Assembly: GCA_030447525.1 (NCBI GenBank)
Contig: JAUJOR010000004.1
Span: 84,500-148,499, forward strand
Source of the DNA: Chloroflexota bacterium
GTDB taxonomy: Bacteria; Chloroflexota; UBA11872; UBA12225
Direction: 5' to 3'
DNA length: 64,000 bases
Below the pieces are notes generated by a model that was not told the DNA's origin, made no database searches, and worked only from the letters and a program-made list of their open reading frames with translations. The position numbers and the translations under genes were made by a program. Shown here one piece after another: positions 44,484 to 53,681 of this stretch. The stretch's first letter is position 1; the number at the start of each line of letters is the position of its first letter.

Positions 44484-46052
44484 CTACCGCGGCTGCAGGA
44501 CGGGCAACGACTTCAGTCCGATCCGTCGCTTGGTGCCGGTGATGCCACCCCCCAGGGCAACGGCGGCAGCCTGCAAGGCGCCATTCGGGGGCTGCCCTTC
44601 TTCCTCTGCTAAGCCCTGGTGACCGGCCGCCCCCTTTCCGGCAGCCCCCCGCCCGGGGACCCCGGCCGGGGTCAGGCCTACCTGCTCCCCGAAGAGGTCG
44701 TAGGGCCCGGCGCCGGCGATCCGTACCCGCACGAAGTCTCCCCGCTGTGCCCGGCCACGGAACACGACGAAGCCGTCCACCTCCGGGGCGTCTCGGAACG
44801 TCCGCCCGATCAGGCGCCCGGCGCCCCCGGCGGCCAGGGCGGAGGTAGCCGGGGAATCATCCGCCGCCCCCTCAACCAGCACCTCCATCTCGGATCCAAC
44901 ATAGGCTTGATTTCGGGCCAGGGAGATCCCCTGCTGCAGCTCCAGGGCACGTCCCTTGCGCCGCTCCTTGAGGCGGTCGGAGAGCTGGCCGGGGAGGGAT
45001 GCCGCCGGCGTTCCCTCCTCAGGGAAGTAGGGGAAGATGCCGGCGTGATCGAACTGCACTGTCTCCATGAACCGCAGCACGGTCTCGAACTGCCCTGCCG
45101 TCTCGCCGGGGAAGCCGACGATAAAGGTGGTGCGCAGGGCCACCTGGGGCATCAACTCCCGCGCCCGGGCGAGCACGGCCTTGACGTGCTCCACATCGCG
45201 GGGCCGGTTCATCGCCCGCAGCACGTCCGGGTGGGCGTGCTGGAGCGGCATGTCCAGGTACTTCACCACCTGGGGGAGCCGGGCCATAGTCTCTAGCAGG
45301 TGGTCGTTGACCCAGCCGGGATAGCAGTAATGGAAGCGCAGCCACGGGAGGTGGGGCACACCGGCGCAGATCTCCTCCAGGAGTCGGGCCAGGGCAGTAC
45401 CCCGATCTGCCGGGGCCTGGGCGAGGTCCTGGCCATAGGCGGTGGTGTTCTGTGAGACGAGGATGACCTCTCGTACCCCGCCGTCTGCCAGCTCGCGGAT
45501 CTCCTGGACGATCTCGCTCCGGGACTTGCTGCGCTGCGCGCCCTTGAACCCAGGAATGGCGCAGAAGGTGCAGCTCATGTTGCAGCCCTCGGCGATCTTG
45601 ACGTAGGCCGTCGGGCCGTCCGCCTGGCGGGGGAAACTGGGGTCGGCGGCCGGGTCGGCGCCATGCCAGCAGGGACGGGCGCCGCGCTCGATCTCCCCCA
45701 CGAGGCGGTCAATCTCGAACCAGCGGCGGGTGCCCAGGACGCCATCGAGCTCCGGCATGTCCTGGGCCAGGGCCTCGCCGAAGCGCTCGGCGAGGCAGCC
45801 GGCAGCAACCACCTTCTGCCCCGCGCGTCGCCGGCCCAGGTAATAGAACAGCCGGTCGATAGACTCTTCCTGGGCCGGCCGGATAAAGCTACAAGTGTTG
45901 ACAATCACGATGTCGGCGTCGGCCGCGCCGTCCGCCGGGGAGTAGCCGGCGCCGGCCAGCCGCTCGGCCATCCCCTCGCCTTCGACGGCGTTCTTCGGGC
46001 AGCCGAGATTCTCGATAAAGAAGCTGCGTTGCGCGTTTCCCATCCGCAACAC
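44484..46052 (-). CDS. rimO: Ribosomal protein uS12 methylthiotransferase RimO
   Basis: Radical-SAM methylthiotransferase of 522 residues: the N-terminal UPF0004 domain with cysteines in NLGCPKNAVEGE, VNTCSFI and AAGCLAE, the radical-SAM cluster EGCNMSCTFCAIP, and a C-terminal TRAM domain (RTFRDAPEVDGFVVFRGRAQRGDFVRVRIAGAGPYDLFGE). The NLGCPKN signature favours RimO over MiaB. About 65 residues of Gly/Ala-rich extension follow TRAM. It precedes pgsA by 10 nt and follows rodZ by 58 nt. Confidence 0.95.
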   Translation of the reverse strand: MLRMGNAQRSFFIENLGCPKNAVEGEGMAERLAGAGYSPADGAADADIVIVNTCSFIRPAQEESIDRLFYYLGRRRAGQKVVAAGCLAERFGEALAQDMPELDGVLGTRRWFEIDRLVGEIERGARPCWHGADPAADPSFPRQADGPTAYVKIAEGCNMSCTFCAIPGFKGAQRSKSRSEIVQEIRELADGGVREVILVSQNTTAYGQDLAQAPADRGTALARLLEEICAGVPHLPWLRFHYCYPGWVNDHLLETMARLPQVVKYLDMPLQHAHPDVLRAMNRPRDVEHVKAVLARARELMPQVALRTTFIVGFPGETAGQFETVLRFMETVQFDHAGIFPYFPEEGTPAASLPGQLSDRLKERRKGRALELQQGISLARNQAYVGSEMEVLVEGAADDSPATSALAAGGAGRLIGRTFRDAPEVDGFVVFRGRAQRGDFVRVRIAGAGPYDLFGEQVGLTPAGVPGRGAAGKGAAGHQGLAEEEGQPPNGALQAAAVALGGGITGTKRRIGLKSLPVLQPR

Positions 46053-46110
46053 ATCGTACCAGGGGACACGACCCGGCTGGCACTGCCCTCAGAGGGCGGG
46101 CACGAACCCT

Positions 46111-47013
46111 CTAGCGCGTGAACTCGCGGTCAATGGGCTGGCCGGCGGCGCCTAGGGCACCGACGCGCTGCCCGTTCACGCTCACATCCACGGCGGCCCC
46201 GTTCCCCACCCGCAGGAGTACGCTCTGTTGTCCGGTCCATTGTCGGGTCTGCCCCGTGGCCAGCGTCTCCTCCAACACCACCCGACCATCCACCGTGGCC
46301 CGCACCCAGGCCCGCTCCACGGCACGGAGCTCTACCTGGACGCCCTGCACCACCGGCGTGGGGCTGGGGACCGGGGTGGGCGCGGGGGAAGGGGCCTGGG
46401 TCGGCCCGGCGGTGGCCAGGGGCGGCAGGGTCACGAGCGAGGCGGCGCCGGGAGTCCCGCTCCCGTTCTGTCCCTGGGGGACGACTCCCCCCTGGCCCCT
46501 ATCGCTCGCCCTCGTCCCCGCCTCCGGCGCTGAGAGACCGAGCCAGATCAGGGCCGCCAGGACGAGCGCGCCGGCGGTGGCGGCGGCGATCAGCCAGATG
46601 CTCCGCGGGGCGCTGACCTTGATCGGCGGGGCCACCGAGCGGACCCCGGGGCGACGGTCGCGCCGGCGCCGCTCGGGCATCGTGGACATCACCTCGTCCG
46701 GCGGCACGCCGAGGTAGATGGCGTAGTTGCGGAGAAAGCCACGCGAATACACGCCCGAGGGCAGGGCGGCGTACTCGTCGTCCTCCAGGGCCTGCAAATA
46801 GCGGGCCCGAATGCGCGTCGCTCGCTCCGCCTCAATCAGGGAGATCCGCCGGCGGGTACGGGCGGCGCGCAGGCGCTCGCCGGGCGTGTGCGGTGGCGAC
46901 GCGCTCTCGGCACCTGAGCCGGGACGCTCACGCCGCACGTCGCCGGCGGCGCGGTCTTCCCACCGCTCAGGAGAGTCGTTGCCCGGTCGCGGCGGTCGGG
47001 TAGAGGTGGCCAC
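46111..47013 (-). CDS. rodZ: RodZ-like helix-turn-helix membrane protein
   Basis: A 300-residue protein: a cytosolic HTH (GERLRAARTRRRISLIEAERATRIRARYLQALEDDEYAALPSGVYSRGFLRNYAIYLGVPPDEVM), a single membrane helix (~156-178), a Thr/Pro linker (APSPAPTPVPSPTPV) and a C-terminal DUF4115 domain (VQVELRAVERAWVRATVDGRVVLEETLATGQTRQW). This is the RodZ layout, linking MreB filaments to the wall machinery. It heads the rodZ-rimO-pgsA set. Confidence 0.93.
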   Translation of the reverse strand: MATSTRPPRPGNDSPERWEDRAAGDVRRERPGSGAESASPPHTPGERLRAARTRRRISLIEAERATRIRARYLQALEDDEYAALPSGVYSRGFLRNYAIYLGVPPDEVMSTMPERRRRDRRPGVRSVAPPIKVSAPRSIWLIAAATAGALVLAALIWLGLSAPEAGTRASDRGQGGVVPQGQNGSGTPGAASLVTLPPLATAGPTQAPSPAPTPVPSPTPVVQGVQVELRAVERAWVRATVDGRVVLEETLATGQTRQWTGQQSVLLRVGNGAAVDVSVNGQRVGALGAAGQPIDREFTR

Positions 47014-47128
47014 GCTTTGCCTTCCACACGGAGTCTACCCCAAGGCACGCGAGACGTGAACCATTGTATGGCTTCTTCCTCGCTTCCCGTGGATTACGCG
47101 CTCCGGGCGCCGGGCAGAAAGGGGAACC

Positions 47129-48670
47129 CTACTCGCCTGGCGTGGCCCCGGCCAGGGCGGCCGGCAGGCCTCGGATGAGGCGGGATTGGTGCTCCTGGCT
47201 GACCTGCACCCCGGCGTCGCGCGTCGCGCCGGACTCGCTCAGGGCGGCGACGAAGGCCCGCACGATCTCTTCCAGGCGCTGCTCGACCAGCTGGTCTGCG
47301 CGGGCGCCGAGCTGGGCCGGGTCATCCGCCAGGCCGGGGTTCTGCTGTCGCAGGGCCTGCCGCGCCTCCTGGCGCTGCTGCTGGAGGAGCTCTTGGAGCA
47401 CGGTGGAGAGGCGCTCGCCGAAGGCGGCGGCCCCCGTCCCGTCGCGATCAAGCTGTGCCCAGCGCTCTACGTTGTTGATGCGAAAGCGCATCTCGACAAA
47501 GAGGACGTCGAAGCTGTTCGGCCCGTTCTGCCGGAAGATGGCTCGCAGCCGGACACGTTGCTCGCCCAGGGTGACGGCGTGGCGCTCGACGAAGGGGCGC
47601 GGCCAGCTCCAGTGAAAGCCTTCCGTGCGCACCACTTGCCGGGCGCCCTCGCCGGTCTCTTCCCCGGCGCCCGGGACGAGGCGCGCCAGGCGCGCCGCCG
47701 GGGGGTCGACGATCACGGCCTGGCCGGGCAAGACGATGAACATCCCGGTCAGGAGCAGCGTCCCTGCCAGGGCCGCCAATCCGGCCAGCAAGCCCCCCAG
47801 GGGGGCCAAGAGCCGGCTGCGCACCGGCCCGCTGGGAGAGAAGGCGGCCAGCGCGCCGGCCGCCTGGCGGCGCACGCGCTGCCCTTCGCCGGCCACCTTC
47901 CGTTCGGCCAGGACTCCCCCGGCCCGGTCGAGGCGCGCCAGGCGCTGCTCGGCCGCACTGAAGCCGGCGTAGATGTCATGGTAGGTCCCAGCGACGCCCG
48001 CCAGGCGGTGGCGCTGGGCCAGCCGATACGCCTCGCGGGCCAGCTGGGCCATCTCCGCCGCCCCATCGGCGCCCCGCTCGGGTAGCTGGGAGGCCTGGTC
48101 ACGCAGCTTTGTGACCAGGCCGGCGCTGGCGGCGGCAAAGGCCTGTAGCTCCGCATCGGCGGTGCGTCGCAGGGGCGCGGCGGCGAAGCGCCGACCGGCG
48201 GCCAGGCGGGCCAGGCGGCCCCAGCGCCGGGCCTCGTCCAGGGGCCGACCCGCCCGTCGCCACGCCCATACCAGGGGCACGAGCGCCACGGCGGTGGCCA
48301 GCAACGTCCCCCCGGCGACGGCCCCGAGCGAGGCCACCAGCGCCTCCAGTGGGGGCAGCGGGGAGAAGATCAAGGCGATTGCCGGGGCGAAGTTGATCCA
48401 TAGCAACGAAAGGGCCGGCCCTAGCAGGATCCACCATAGCGCCCGGCCCCAGGCGGCGCGGGAGCGAGCCCGCAGACCGCGCCCCAGGCGCCCCTCCAGC
48501 CCTCGCACCTCGGCTTCCTCCGGGGGGGACTGGGCGCCCAGGGCAACCCGCGCCAGGGGGGCGCCTCGCCGGGCGTCGTCCAGGGCGCGGCTGACTGCAT
48601 CGGCGTCGTAGAACAGGAGCTCGCCGTCACGTAGCGGGTGGGGCAGCTTGTAATAGGTGACCGGGGTCAC
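47129..48670 (-). CDS. Hypothetical membrane protein with SPFH-like C-terminus
   Basis: A 513-residue protein with two membrane helices near 75-95 and 105-135, a long helical arm (~150-270), a third helix (~290-312) and a C-terminal part resembling SPFH/band-7 proteins: GMFIVLPGQAVIVDPPAAR, EGFHWSWPRPFVERHAVTLGEQ, followed by an Arg/Gln-rich coiled coil (LQELLQQQRQEARQALRQQN). HflK-like scaffold function is possible but uncertain. It overlaps the upstream gene by 4 nt and is the last of a four-gene set. Confidence 0.7.
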   Translation of the reverse strand: MTPVTYYKLPHPLRDGELLFYDADAVSRALDDARRGAPLARVALGAQSPPEEAEVRGLEGRLGRGLRARSRAAWGRALWWILLGPALSLLWINFAPAIALIFSPLPPLEALVASLGAVAGGTLLATAVALVPLVWAWRRAGRPLDEARRWGRLARLAAGRRFAAAPLRRTADAELQAFAAASAGLVTKLRDQASQLPERGADGAAEMAQLAREAYRLAQRHRLAGVAGTYHDIYAGFSAAEQRLARLDRAGGVLAERKVAGEGQRVRRQAAGALAAFSPSGPVRSRLLAPLGGLLAGLAALAGTLLLTGMFIVLPGQAVIVDPPAARLARLVPGAGEETGEGARQVVRTEGFHWSWPRPFVERHAVTLGEQRVRLRAIFRQNGPNSFDVLFVEMRFRINNVERWAQLDRDGTGAAAFGERLSTVLQELLQQQRQEARQALRQQNPGLADDPAQLGARADQLVEQRLEEIVRAFVAALSESGATRDAGVQVSQEHQSRLIRGLPAALAGATPGE

Positions 48671-49818
48671 TTGGCAGGGCCCCCCGTCTCAAGGCCGAGC
48701 CGGTAGATCAGGGCCCCCTCGGCCAGGGCGAGCGCCGCCCCCGCCCGCTCCCCGGGCGGGCTATCAAACGTCTGCCCGCAGATGCCTAGCGCCCCGTAGC
48801 GCTGGAGGGCGATCTCGCCGAGGGAGCCCGCGCCGAGGCGGCGCCACTCCAAGCGGGGGACGTAGCGCCCCACGGCCAGGCGGACGACTGCCGGCCAACT
48901 GGGGTCCTCCCGCATCACGCGCCGCTCCCAGCTGCTGTCAAAGGCACGGAACCCCATTTGCACCACGTGGCGGCGCACGTGCGCCCCAGTACCGGCGTCA
49001 GGGTGGGCCGCCAAGGCCCGCGCCAGGGCAGTGGGCCGCCCCAGCCACGTCCGCCGTGCCCCGCCGGCCCCCAGGCGCTCGTGCAGCTCAGGGGCCATGT
49101 AAAAGCTCTCTACCTGGCGCAACCCAGCCCCCGCCAGCCCGGCCGCATCTCGGCTGCCCCTTGTCCCGGCACGCCATGCCTTCCCTTCCCCCGCCCCGCC
49201 GCCCCAGTCCTGGAGGTGGACGACGAGCGTCGGGGCGAAGGCGTCCAACGCCGTGACCAGGCCCGGGGAGAGGCCCAAGGTAGCGGCGTCCAGCAACGGG
49301 GGCACGCCCGCCCCCGTGGCCGTCGCCCCTGGGCCCCACGGGCGAAGCGCCCCGGCGGCGCCGGACAGGCTCGAGCCGCCGGGCGCGTCTCCCATCGGGG
49401 GAGGCACGACGGCGATGCGCGCCCGGGCCAGGAGTAACGGCCGGTAGCGGCTCAGGGCGTCGCCGGTCAGCGACCGCAGCACCGTGGCCGCCACGCCGGT
49501 CATGGCTTGGCCCTCCACGGCCGCGTCACACTGCAGCCAGACCCGCTCGCGGCTCCCCTCGCTCCCCAGAAAGTAGATCGGTCGGCCGGCGCGAGCGCCC
49601 CACCCAGTCGCCGGCTCAACGCTCCCGCCGGGCGCCTGAACGGCAGGCCCCTGGGCGGTTCCCGAGGCAGTTCCCTCGGAGGTTCCCGAGGAGGCTTCCG
49701 AGCTGAGGGAAGCGATGGCCCCACCGGCCGCGCCGGGGCCCAGCCAGCCCGGCTGCAGGCCCCCGGCGGCCTCCCGCAGCTCGGCCTCCCAGCGCCGAGC
49801 GTCCGCCAGGCGCTCCAA
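48667..49818 (-). CDS. Hypothetical protein, possibly degenerate M14-like
   Basis: A 383-residue protein, not firmly recognised. It is Ala/Gly/Pro-rich with a folded core: GREVWLQ-type strand region, EGQAMTGVAATVLRSL, RARIAVVPPP, FAPTLVVHLQDWGG and a C-terminal helix pair (GALALAEGALIYRLGLETG). The order HGDE-like turn, PPP strand and LVVHLQDW faintly recalls M14 carboxypeptidases, without clear zinc ligands. Start TTG 49818 is uncertain. Overlaps the SPFH-like gene by 4 nt. Confidence 0.55.
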   Translation of the reverse strand: MERLADARRWEAELREAAGGLQPGWLGPGAAGGAIASLSSEASSGTSEGTASGTAQGPAVQAPGGSVEPATGWGARAGRPIYFLGSEGSRERVWLQCDAAVEGQAMTGVAATVLRSLTGDALSRYRPLLLARARIAVVPPPMGDAPGGSSLSGAAGALRPWGPGATATGAGVPPLLDAATLGLSPGLVTALDAFAPTLVVHLQDWGGGAGEGKAWRAGTRGSRDAAGLAGAGLRQVESFYMAPELHERLGAGGARRTWLGRPTALARALAAHPDAGTGAHVRRHVVQMGFRAFDSSWERRVMREDPSWPAVVRLAVGRYVPRLEWRRLGAGSLGEIALQRYGALGICGQTFDSPPGERAGAALALAEGALIYRLGLETGGPAK

Positions 49819-49829
49819 CCGCTCGGCGC

Positions 49830-50708
49830 TCAGATCGGCGTCGAAGAGGTCCGTAACGTCTCTCCTTCCGGCCCCTCGCGCCGGGCCATCTCTCGCTCCA
49901 GCGTCTCATCCGCCTCACGCGGGGCCGGCCCAGAAGTCACGGCGTCCAATACCGCCTGCGGGGCCGCCGGCGACGGCCGCCGGACGACTGGGAGCCACGC
50001 CAGGGCCGGGGGCGTGCCGGCCGCCAGGGCGGCGTAGAAGGCGCTCAGGTCAGACACGCCGGCGGAGGGACACGCCCGCGCCGCTTCCCGGCAGGCGGCC
50101 AGGGGGTCGTTCGGCGCACTCTCCATGAGCGCGGCCAGGCGCGCCAGCCCGGCGTGCGCCAGGCACCGCACCTCCACCGGCCCGTTCACCGCCGCCAATC
50201 CGTCCGCCCCCCGCCGGCCCCAGCCGTCCAGCCGCCGCCGGTAGGCCCGGCGGGCCCAGGGCAGGCCGGCGATGAGCCAGAGCGCCCCGGCCACTTGCAC
50301 CACGTTCTGACCGGCAAAGAGGAGCAGCAACCAGGCCCACACCAGCACCGTGGCGTACCACGCCCCCAATGGACCGACGGCCGACAAGCGTCCCCCCGCC
50401 GAGTCAGCCGCCGTCGTCGCCACGACCGCCGAGCGGCGCAGCAGGATCAGCACGTCGGCCTCCTCCACCGCCTCCGCCAGGGGCGCGGCTCCCAGCAGGT
50501 CGACGCGGATGGCGGCAGGATAGTCGGCCAGGATATAGCCGACATCGCGCAGGTCGGCCAGCGCGCTCTCAGGGGCAACCAGGGCCAGCCCCTCCGGCGT
50601 GGGGACGGCGTACAACCGCACGCCGATGACCGGCTGAGGCCGGTCATCGCCCGCTGCCCCTGACGACGCAGCACCCGGCGGCCTGGACACGGCGGCCGGG
50701 GCTACCAT
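49830..50708 (-). CDS. Hypothetical membrane protein
   Basis: A 292-residue protein from ATG 50708, which overlaps the upstream stop. An alpha/beta-like N-terminal part (IGVRLYAVPTPEGLALVAPESALADLRDVGYILADYPAAIRVDLLG, EADVLILLRRSAVVATTAADSA) is followed by two membrane helices (about 115-155) and a helical C-terminus (RCLAHAGLARLAALMESAP). Not recognised. It belongs to the overlapping four-gene set at 47129-51472. Confidence 0.65.
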   Translation of the reverse strand: MVAPAAVSRPPGAASSGAAGDDRPQPVIGVRLYAVPTPEGLALVAPESALADLRDVGYILADYPAAIRVDLLGAAPLAEAVEEADVLILLRRSAVVATTAADSAGGRLSAVGPLGAWYATVLVWAWLLLLFAGQNVVQVAGALWLIAGLPWARRAYRRRLDGWGRRGADGLAAVNGPVEVRCLAHAGLARLAALMESAPNDPLAACREAARACPSAGVSDLSAFYAALAAGTPPALAWLPVVRRPSPAAPQAVLDAVTSGPAPREADETLEREMARREGPEGETLRTSSTPI

Positions 50709-51472
50709 GCCCGCATCTCCGTCACGGCGTAGGGCGCCGCCCGGCGAGGCCCTGGGCCGCCCCGCCATAGGGCCAGGAGGCAGCCCCAGCCGGGGCGCCG
50801 GGGGGCGTCCTGATCAGAGAAGGCACCTAACCTGCTCAGCTCGTCGCCGTAGAACTGCGCCCCCTGGAGCCAGGCCTGCTCCCGGCAGTACGCCTCCAGC
50901 TCGCGGAGCTGCTGCCCCGGGGGTCCCTGCAACCGGCGCGCCAGCCGCCACAAGCCATCCAGGCGCTCCTGGGCGCGGGGGTCCGCCCCGCCGGCCGGGA
51001 CCAGCCGGGCCGCGCGCCGGGTCAGGCGCCGCGCCAGGGCCACCCGTCCCCGACCGGTGGGCCAGGCCACGCCGGCCGTCCCTCGCGGCAAGGCCGTGAC
51101 GGCCACGACGAGCGCCAGCCAGGCGTACCCAGGCGCGAACTCCAGGGCACGCAGGGCCAGAGCAGCGGCGGCGCTCAGCCCGCCCAGCCACCACCAGCGC
51201 AACGGCCCGCCCCCGGCGCGGGCCGCGCCAGCCTCACGTAGCGCCTGGCCCAGCGAGGCGACATAACTCCCCTGTAGCTCGGCCAGCTCCCCGGGCGACA
51301 ACTCGCCGGGGGCGTACACGGTCAGGGCGTCTGCCTCGGCTGGGCCCGGATCTTCCGCCCTGCGCCCCCCCGGCGTGAGGCGTCCCCTGGCGGCTCCACC
51401 ACGGCGCGGCTCCCAGAACACCACTCCGGCCGACCGGCCCAGGTACGGCAGGACGAACGCCTCGATGACCAT
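50702..51472 (-). CDS. Hypothetical membrane protein, first of four-gene set
   Basis: A 256-residue protein from ATG 51472 ([22 protein letters not shown]). It has two adjacent membrane helices (about 95-130) and basic helical flanks; the C-terminal part has a helical [31 protein letters not shown] stretch. Not recognised. It begins 65 bp from mnmG on the opposite strand; a shared promoter region is likely. Confidence 0.65.
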   Translation of the reverse strand: MVIEAFVLPYLGRSAGVVFWEPRRGGAARGRLTPGGRRAEDPGPAEADALTVYAPGELSPGELAELQGSYVASLGQALREAGAARAGGGPLRWWWLGGLSAAAALALRALEFAPGYAWLALVVAVTALPRGTAGVAWPTGRGRVALARRLTRRAARLVPAGGADPRAQERLDGLWRLARRLQGPPGQQLRELEAYCREQAWLQGAQFYGDELSRLGAFSDQDAPRRPGWGCLLALWRGGPGPRRAAPYAVTEMRAW

Positions 51473-51524
51473 GCGGTGCCAGGAATATAGCACGGCCCCC
51501 CTGCTCGCCCCTCCCCCACCCCAT

Positions 51525-51530
51525 TACACT
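51525..51530 (+). promoter_or_regulatory. -10 element for leaderless mnmG transcript
   Basis: TACACT ends 6 nt before GTG 51537, matching the spacing before the kinase at 38092, and no ribosome site intervenes. Confidence 0.4.
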
Positions 51531-51536
51531 TCCACT

Positions 51537-53537
51537 GTGATCTGGGACGTCATCGTCGTCGGGGGCGGGCACGCCGGCTGCGAGGCCGCCCTGGCCGCCG
51601 CCCGCATGGGCTGCCGCACCTTGCTCATCACCGGGAGCCAGGACACCGTGGCCAGCATGCCCTGCAACCCCTCCATCGGCGGGCCGGCCAAGGGTCATCT
51701 CGTCCGCGAAATCGATGCCCTGGGGGGCGAGATGGGACGCAACACCGACCGCACCCAGCTCCAAATTCGGCTGCTCAACACCGGCAAGGGACCGGCCGTC
51801 CAGGCCATCCGCGCCCAGGCCGATAAGCACCTCTACCACCAGGCCATGCGGCGCGTCCTGGGCCGGCAGGCCAACCTGCACCTCCGCAGCGGCTTCGTCG
51901 AGCGCCTCCTCCTCCGCACCGCCCACGCCGGGGCGCCGGCCACCCCGGTCGTCGCCGGCGTGGAGGCCCGCACCGGGGAGCGTTACTTTGGTACCTCCAT
52001 CGTGGTCACCACCGGGACGTTCTTGAAGGGCTGCCTCGTCTGCGGGGACGGCGTCACGCCCGGCGGGCGCTACGGTGAGGCACCGGCTGAGGGTCTCTCC
52101 GGCGAGCTGCGGGCCCTGGGATTGCGCCTTGGTCGTCTGAAGACCGGCACCCCGCCGCGTGTCGACGCCCGCACCATCGACTTCTCCAAGACGGAGCTGC
52201 AGCCGGGGAGCGAGCGCCCTATAACCTTCGCCTTCCAGCCACTCGACCTCGACGAGGCGCTGAGCGAGCCCCCGCACCCGGTGTATCCCGGCGTCGTAAG
52301 TGGGGGCTGGCGCACGCAGATGCCTTGCTACCTCGTCTACACCAATCCCGCCGTTCACAACCTGGTGCGGGCCAACCTGCACCGCGCCCCGATGTATAAC
52401 GGCACCATCACCGCTGCCGGGCCCCGCTACTGTCCATCGATCGAGACCAAGATCGTCCGCTTCGCGGACAAGGGCCGGCACCAGATCTACTTGGAGCCGG
52501 AGGGGTTCGCCAGCCATTGGGTCTACGTCCAGGGTTGCAGCACCAGCCTGCCGGAGGACGTCCAGCTGGCCATGCTCCACGCCATCCCAGCCCTGGCGGA
52601 GGCAACGATGCTTCGCCCCGGCTACGCCGTGGAGTACGACTACGTCCCGCCCAGCCAGACGCGCGCCTCGTTGGAGAGCAAGGCCGCCGGCGGCCTCTTC
52701 CTTGCCGGGCAGATCAATGGCACCTCCGGCTACGAAGAAGCGGCCGCCCAGGGACTGCTCGCCGGGATCAACGCCGCCCGGCGCGCCCGGGCGCTTGGCG
52801 CTGGCGACGCCGAGCGCCCCCCCTCTACCGAGTGCGGGAGGGGGGCTGAGGGGCATGCTTCCTGGGAGCCCTTCATCCTCACCCGGGCCCAGGCGTACGC
52901 CGGGGTGATGATCGACGACCTGACCACCACCGACCTCGAGGAGCCCTACCGGCTGCACACCTCCCGCGCCGAGTATCGCCTCCTCCTGCGCCAGGACAAC
53001 GCCGACCTGCGGCTCACCCCCCTGGCCTACCGCCTCGGGCTCGTCCCCGCCGAGCGCTACCAGCGCGTCGAGCGCAAGCGGGACGAGGTGGCTTCGGCCC
53101 TCGCCACCCTGGGCCGCACCCGCATGCCCCCGTCGGACGGCCTCAACGCCCGCCTGGTGGAGCTGGGCTTCCCGCCTCTCGAGCGCTCCGTCAGCGCCCT
53201 GGACTATCTACGCCGCCCTGAGGTTGGCCACGGCTTTGTCGCCGCCCTCGGCGCGGCGGCCTACGGCGCCCTGCCTGACGACGTTGCCGAACAGGTGGAG
53301 ATCGAAGCCAAGTACGCCGGCTACGTCCAGAAGCAGCTCGCCGAGGTGGCCCGTGCCGAGCGCCTGGACGGGCTGCGCATCCCCCAGGACCTGGAGTTCC
53401 AGGACATCTCCGGGCTGCGCCTGGAAGCCCGCGAGCAGCTGGCCCGCTTCCGTCCCCTGAGCATCGGGCAGGCGTCGCGCCTCGCCGGAGTCACCCCAGC
53501 CGACGTCGCCGTCCTCCTGGTGCACCTCAAGGCCTAG
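51537..53537 (+). CDS. mnmG: tRNA uridine-5-carboxymethylaminomethyl modification enzyme MnmG
   Basis: MnmG (GidA) with MnmE modifies the wobble uridine of tRNAs. The 666-residue FAD protein has [21 protein letters not shown] (FAD), [39 protein letters not shown], and in the C-terminus [32 protein letters not shown] and [35 protein letters not shown] 51537 gives the exact family start; the frame upstream is the hypothetical gene on the other strand. A short insertion ([21 protein letters not shown]) precedes the TTD motif. It is convergent with gyrA. Confidence 0.97.
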   Translation: MIWDVIVVGGGHAGCEAALAAARMGCRTLLITGSQDTVASMPCNPSIGGPAKGHLVREIDALGGEMGRNTDRTQLQIRLLNTGKGPAVQAIRAQADKHLYHQAMRRVLGRQANLHLRSGFVERLLLRTAHAGAPATPVVAGVEARTGERYFGTSIVVTTGTFLKGCLVCGDGVTPGGRYGEAPAEGLSGELRALGLRLGRLKTGTPPRVDARTIDFSKTELQPGSERPITFAFQPLDLDEALSEPPHPVYPGVVSGGWRTQMPCYLVYTNPAVHNLVRANLHRAPMYNGTITAAGPRYCPSIETKIVRFADKGRHQIYLEPEGFASHWVYVQGCSTSLPEDVQLAMLHAIPALAEATMLRPGYAVEYDYVPPSQTRASLESKAAGGLFLAGQINGTSGYEEAAAQGLLAGINAARRARALGAGDAERPPSTECGRGAEGHASWEPFILTRAQAYAGVMIDDLTTTDLEEPYRLHTSRAEYRLLLRQDNADLRLTPLAYRLGLVPAERYQRVERKRDEVASALATLGRTRMPPSDGLNARLVELGFPPLERSVSALDYLRRPEVGHGFVAALGAAAYGALPDDVAEQVEIEAKYAGYVQKQLAEVARAERLDGLRIPQDLEFQDISGLRLEAREQLARFRPLSIGQASRLAGVTPADVAVLLVHLKA

Positions 53538-53681
53538 CGCCGCGTCAACCGCCTGCTGAGCGATTGACCCCGGCACGGGCCACCCGACAGCGGCGCGCCG
53601 GCAATGCACCAGGAGGAGCCGCGTGCGGCGGGCAAGGAGACATCGTCCCCCGCTGCCCGCGACGTCGTCCCCCTCTAGCCG

